Source of the DNA: Deltaproteobacteria bacterium
Lineage (GTDB): Bacteria; Desulfobacterota; Desulfobacteria; Desulfobacterales; SG8-13
Length of the DNA stretch: 7,369 nucleotides
Assembly: GCA_024639205.1 (NCBI GenBank)
Contig: JAHEIV010000143.1
Location: 1-7,369 of the forward strand
Reading direction: 5' to 3'
The notes under the pieces are model-generated. The model searched no databases and had not been told where the DNA came from. It saw nothing but the letters and a program-made list of their open reading frames with translations. This document shows, piece after piece, positions 5,372-7,369 of this stretch. Every line of letters starts with the position of its first letter. Position 1 is the stretch's first letter. Made by a program: the position numbers and the translations under genes.

Positions 5372-6763
5372 CTATCTGACTATGTCCATGACGGTGTCGA
5401 TCATCTCATCCACGGTGCTCACGAGCTTGGCCGCCGCGTCGAAGGCGTGCTGGAACTTGATCAGGTTGACCATTTCTTCCTCCAGTGAAACACCGGAAAT
5501 CGACTCCCTAAAGTTATCCAAACTCGCCGTGACGGCGCTCTGGTGGTTGTGATAGGTGGTCGCCGCATTGACGGCGCTGCCCACATCGGTGACCAGGGCC
5601 CGGTAATAGTCGTCAAATGTCGCCGTGCCGCCTCCCATCGTTGGGGCGTGCTGCAAACCGGCAATTAAGACGGCATTGCCGCCGTCTCCGGGCGCGCCGG
5701 AGGCGGTTGCCGCTGCGGCGACCCGATTCGGGTCTGCCGCAACTGCAGCGTTCAGAGCCATGTCGGCGGCCGATGTTCCCGTAAAAAACACCTCACCCGG
5801 GTTGGCGAACCGGTCGAAGCCGGCCGTGTGCAAGGTGTTGACCTCGTTGATGATATTCTGCGCAAGATTATCGAGTCGGCTCAGATAGTCGACGATTTCG
5901 ACATCTCTGGCCTCCAGCCAGCCGCCGAGTCGACCGCCGTTGACCTGGGCGGTGATATCAAAAGAGTTGCCGCTTGGATCGGTCCAGAAGATGTCGAGGT
6001 GACCCTGGGCATTGGTTTGCGCCGCCAATTGTGAGGCATTGTATCCCTGAACCAGGGCTTTGCCGTCACCCACCAGCACCGACACCCGTCCGATGTCGTC
6101 CTCAAAGGAATCAAGGTCGACTAGTGTGGACAGATCCCTGAGCAGCAGTGCCTGCTGATCCCGCAGGTCATTGGCGGCCTGACCGCTGATTTCGATTTCA
6201 CCGATTTGGCGGTTCAAGTCGGCCAGCTGATTTGCGATCTGATTGATTGTTTCCACCGCACCGGCAATACTGAAGTCGAGTTCCACCTGCTGCCGGGCAA
6301 GGCCCGCCGACATCTGGTTGAGGGAAGTCGCCAGGAATCCGGTTTTTGTCAGCAGGGCCTCCCGTTCGGTATACCCCTCCGGATCAGTGGTCAGGTCCTG
6401 CCAGGCGTTCCAAAAATCGCTCATGGCCTGTTGAAGACCCTGGCCATCGGTTTCATCGAATATGGCTTCCACCCTTTCCAGGGCATATTCGCGGGCCTCC
6501 CAACGGCCCAGCGTCTGCTGCTCGGAATTGATCTGCGTCTCCACCAGCCGGTCGTATATCCTCTGGATTTCCATGGCGGTGACCCCGGTTCCAATTTGTC
6601 CCGGTGTGCCGCTGACGGCTTCGCCGGCTGCCAGATTCACCCGCTGGCGGCTGTAGCCGGGAGTGTTGACGTTGGCGATGTTGTGGCCGGTCACATGAAT
6701 CGATTTTTGGTGCGTCAGCAGGGCATTGCGACCAAGATCCAGTAGTCCGATGATGCTACCCAT
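5372..6763 (-). CDS. flgK: Flagellar hook-associated protein 1 (FlgK)
   Basis: First hook-filament junction protein, exported and assembled on the hook tip before FlgL. 463 aa. The N-terminus carries the rod/hook-family signature (GLLDLGRNALLTHQKSIHVTGHNIANVNTPGYSRQ, with NTPGYSRQ at 33-40). A long helical segment follows (about 90-215). The INEVNTLHTAGFD motif typical of FlgK lies at about 305-317. The C-terminal heptad helix contains SGVSLEEEMVNLIKFQHAFDAAAKLVSTVDEMIDTV (423-458). It is somewhat shorter than the roughly 547 aa enteric protein; the difference lies in the variable central domain and both assembly termini are intact. The ATG at 6763 has a GAGGTG Shine-Dalgarno five nt upstream, embedded in the end of flgN, whose stop lies 2 nt before this start. 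This tight spacing supports coupled translation. Confidence 0.97.
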   Translation of the reverse strand: MGSIIGLLDLGRNALLTHQKSIHVTGHNIANVNTPGYSRQRVNLAAGEAVSGTPGQIGTGVTAMEIQRIYDRLVETQINSEQQTLGRWEAREYALERVEAIFDETDGQGLQQAMSDFWNAWQDLTTDPEGYTEREALLTKTGFLATSLNQMSAGLARQQVELDFSIAGAVETINQIANQLADLNRQIGEIEISGQAANDLRDQQALLLRDLSTLVDLDSFEDDIGRVSVLVGDGKALVQGYNASQLAAQTNAQGHLDIFWTDPSGNSFDITAQVNGGRLGGWLEARDVEIVDYLSRLDNLAQNIINEVNTLHTAGFDRFANPGEVFFTGTSAADMALNAAVAADPNRVAAAATASGAPGDGGNAVLIAGLQHAPTMGGGTATFDDYYRALVTDVGSAVNAATTYHNHQSAVTASLDNFRESISGVSLEEEMVNLIKFQHAFDAAAKLVSTVDEMIDTVMDIVR

Positions 6764-6765
6764 GG

Positions 6766-7293
6766 TTACACCTCAAAGGAAATATGGCCGTGCAGCGCAG
6801 CCCCGGCAGTCCTGGTTGCCTGCACTTGCCCGTTTTCACGGTAGGTCTCTTCTCCCGGCAGCTTGCCGCCCAGCACATCCACGGAATTTTTCATCAAGTC
6901 GCGCAGGTGCCGGAGCAGCTCCTGGTTGGTTGTATTGTTCGCACGAACCTTCTCTATCACCGCCCGCAGCTGATACCGGCAGGCATTCAACTGTTCGCTT
7001 TCCGGGCCCGGCATCATCGCAATCAGCCGTGACACGGTCAGCTCCGCCGGGGGGACCTCAAACGCTCCCGAAAGACCCTCCATCAACTGCAGGCGTTCAC
7101 CCTCCAGGTGCTGCAGACTATTCAGCAGGGCATCTTTTTTACCGACAGCGTCGACAAACCGTTCGAAACGCGCTTCGACAGCCGCCTGTCGCTGCTGGTT
7201 CAAAAGCGCCAGAAGCGTCTGGTATTCATCGGCTTCTGCCGCCATTACCCGGCACAAGCTGCCGAGTTGTTCCTTTATCTCGGGTCTTCCCAT
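6766..7293 (-). CDS. flgN: FlgN-family flagellar export chaperone
   Basis: Cytosolic chaperone that binds the C-terminal helices of FlgK and FlgL and delivers them to the export apparatus. 175 aa from the chosen start, almost wholly helical, with no signal peptide. Family-like features are the N-terminal helix with EADEYQTLLALLNQQRQAAVEAR (20-42), a central KKDALLNSLQHLEGERLQL (52-70) and the C-terminal helix NNTTNQELLRHLRDLMKNSVDVL (119-141), where the NxxN spacing is characteristic. Identification rests on this pattern plus its place directly before flgK. The start at 7293 is chosen because AGGG lies 6 nt upstream and it begins 13 nt after the preceding stop. An in-frame ATG at 7320 would add nine residues and overlap the upstream gene by 14 nt, but lacks a visible ribosome site. 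Confidence 0.88.
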   Translation of the reverse strand: MGRPEIKEQLGSLCRVMAAEADEYQTLLALLNQQRQAAVEARFERFVDAVGKKDALLNSLQHLEGERLQLMEGLSGAFEVPPAELTVSRLIAMMPGPESEQLNACRYQLRAVIEKVRANNTTNQELLRHLRDLMKNSVDVLGGKLPGEETYRENGQVQATRTAGAALHGHISFEV

Positions 7294-7306
7294 TGTCTGC
7301 CCTGCA

Positions 7307-7369
7307 TCAGTCGATTTCATCCAGGAAGGACTGCTTCAACAAGTGAAACGCAATTTTCCGATCGTCCGG
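7307..7369 (-). CDS. flgM: C-terminal tail of a probable FlgM anti-sigma-28 factor (5'-truncated by the window edge)
   Basis: Reading leftward from the right edge, an open frame of 20 codons (PDDRKIAFHLLKQSFLDEI..., ending in Asp) runs to a TGA at 7309-7307. The pattern 'D-x-x-K-I-A-x-x-L-L-x-x-S-hydrophobic-L-D-E-I' matches the C-terminal helix of FlgM proteins, which binds the flagellar sigma-28, and flgM commonly lies directly before flgN-flgK-flgL. Only a short tail is visible, so the identity depends strongly on gene order. A FlgJ-like C-terminal helix is the main alternative. Confidence 0.6.
   Translation of the reverse strand, partial: PDDRKIAFHLLKQSFLDEID

Noticed and set aside
7294..7320. 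Upstream ATG start for flgN at 7320
   Set aside because: It has no Shine-Dalgarno and overlaps the end of the upstream gene by 14 nt; the ATG at 7293 has AGGG at suitable spacing. It remains possible.

Overview
The window looks like part of a flagellar locus from a Gram-negative, sigma-54-using bacterium. Gene content, GC-rich codon use and protein style suggest a sulfate-reducer-type Desulfobacterota (Desulfobacteraceae-like). That placement is inferred from overall resemblance, not from a marker gene.

Layout. Positions 1-1683 read rightward. They hold the 3' part of a sigma-54 enhancer-binding activator (AAA+ domain plus Fis-type HTH; the N-terminus lies outside the window), followed after 3 nt by a YcgR-like PilZ c-di-GMP receptor. 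Everything from 1848 to the right edge reads leftward. In transcription order it is: the C-terminal tail of a probable FlgM (7369-7307), flgN, flgK, flgL, a small exported protein with three copies of a helical repeat, a GGDEF diguanylate cyclase with intact active and inhibitory sites, and a small unrecognised protein ending in KFNRGDYI. The genes from flgM to the repeat protein are 2-13 nt apart, so they are probably one operon. The cyclase follows a 70-nt gap with a hairpin and has its own strong Shine-Dalgarno. The last small gene has a 282-nt upstream region with a near-consensus -24/-12 (sigma-54) promoter and an upstream inverted repeat. The two gene sets converge on a 164-nt non-coding spacer (1684-1847) containing hairpins but no convincing T-tract terminator. 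No gene-free stretch exceeds 300 nt.

How the genes fit together. FlgM (anti-sigma-28), FlgN (chaperone for FlgK and FlgL) and the two hook-filament junction proteins form a standard late-flagellar set. The activator could act on sigma-54 promoters such as the one seen at 2427-2442. The cyclase and the PilZ protein give the locus both a c-di-GMP source and a c-di-GMP receptor, as expected for control of motility.

Most notable points: FlgL carries an internal FlgD-like Ig domain; an uncharacterised exported repeat protein is embedded in the flagellar operon; an unknown small gene sits behind a sigma-54 promoter; and a perfect 13-bp inverted repeat lies inside the activator's coding sequence at the left edge. 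I saw no mobile element, CRISPR array, tRNA or rRNA.
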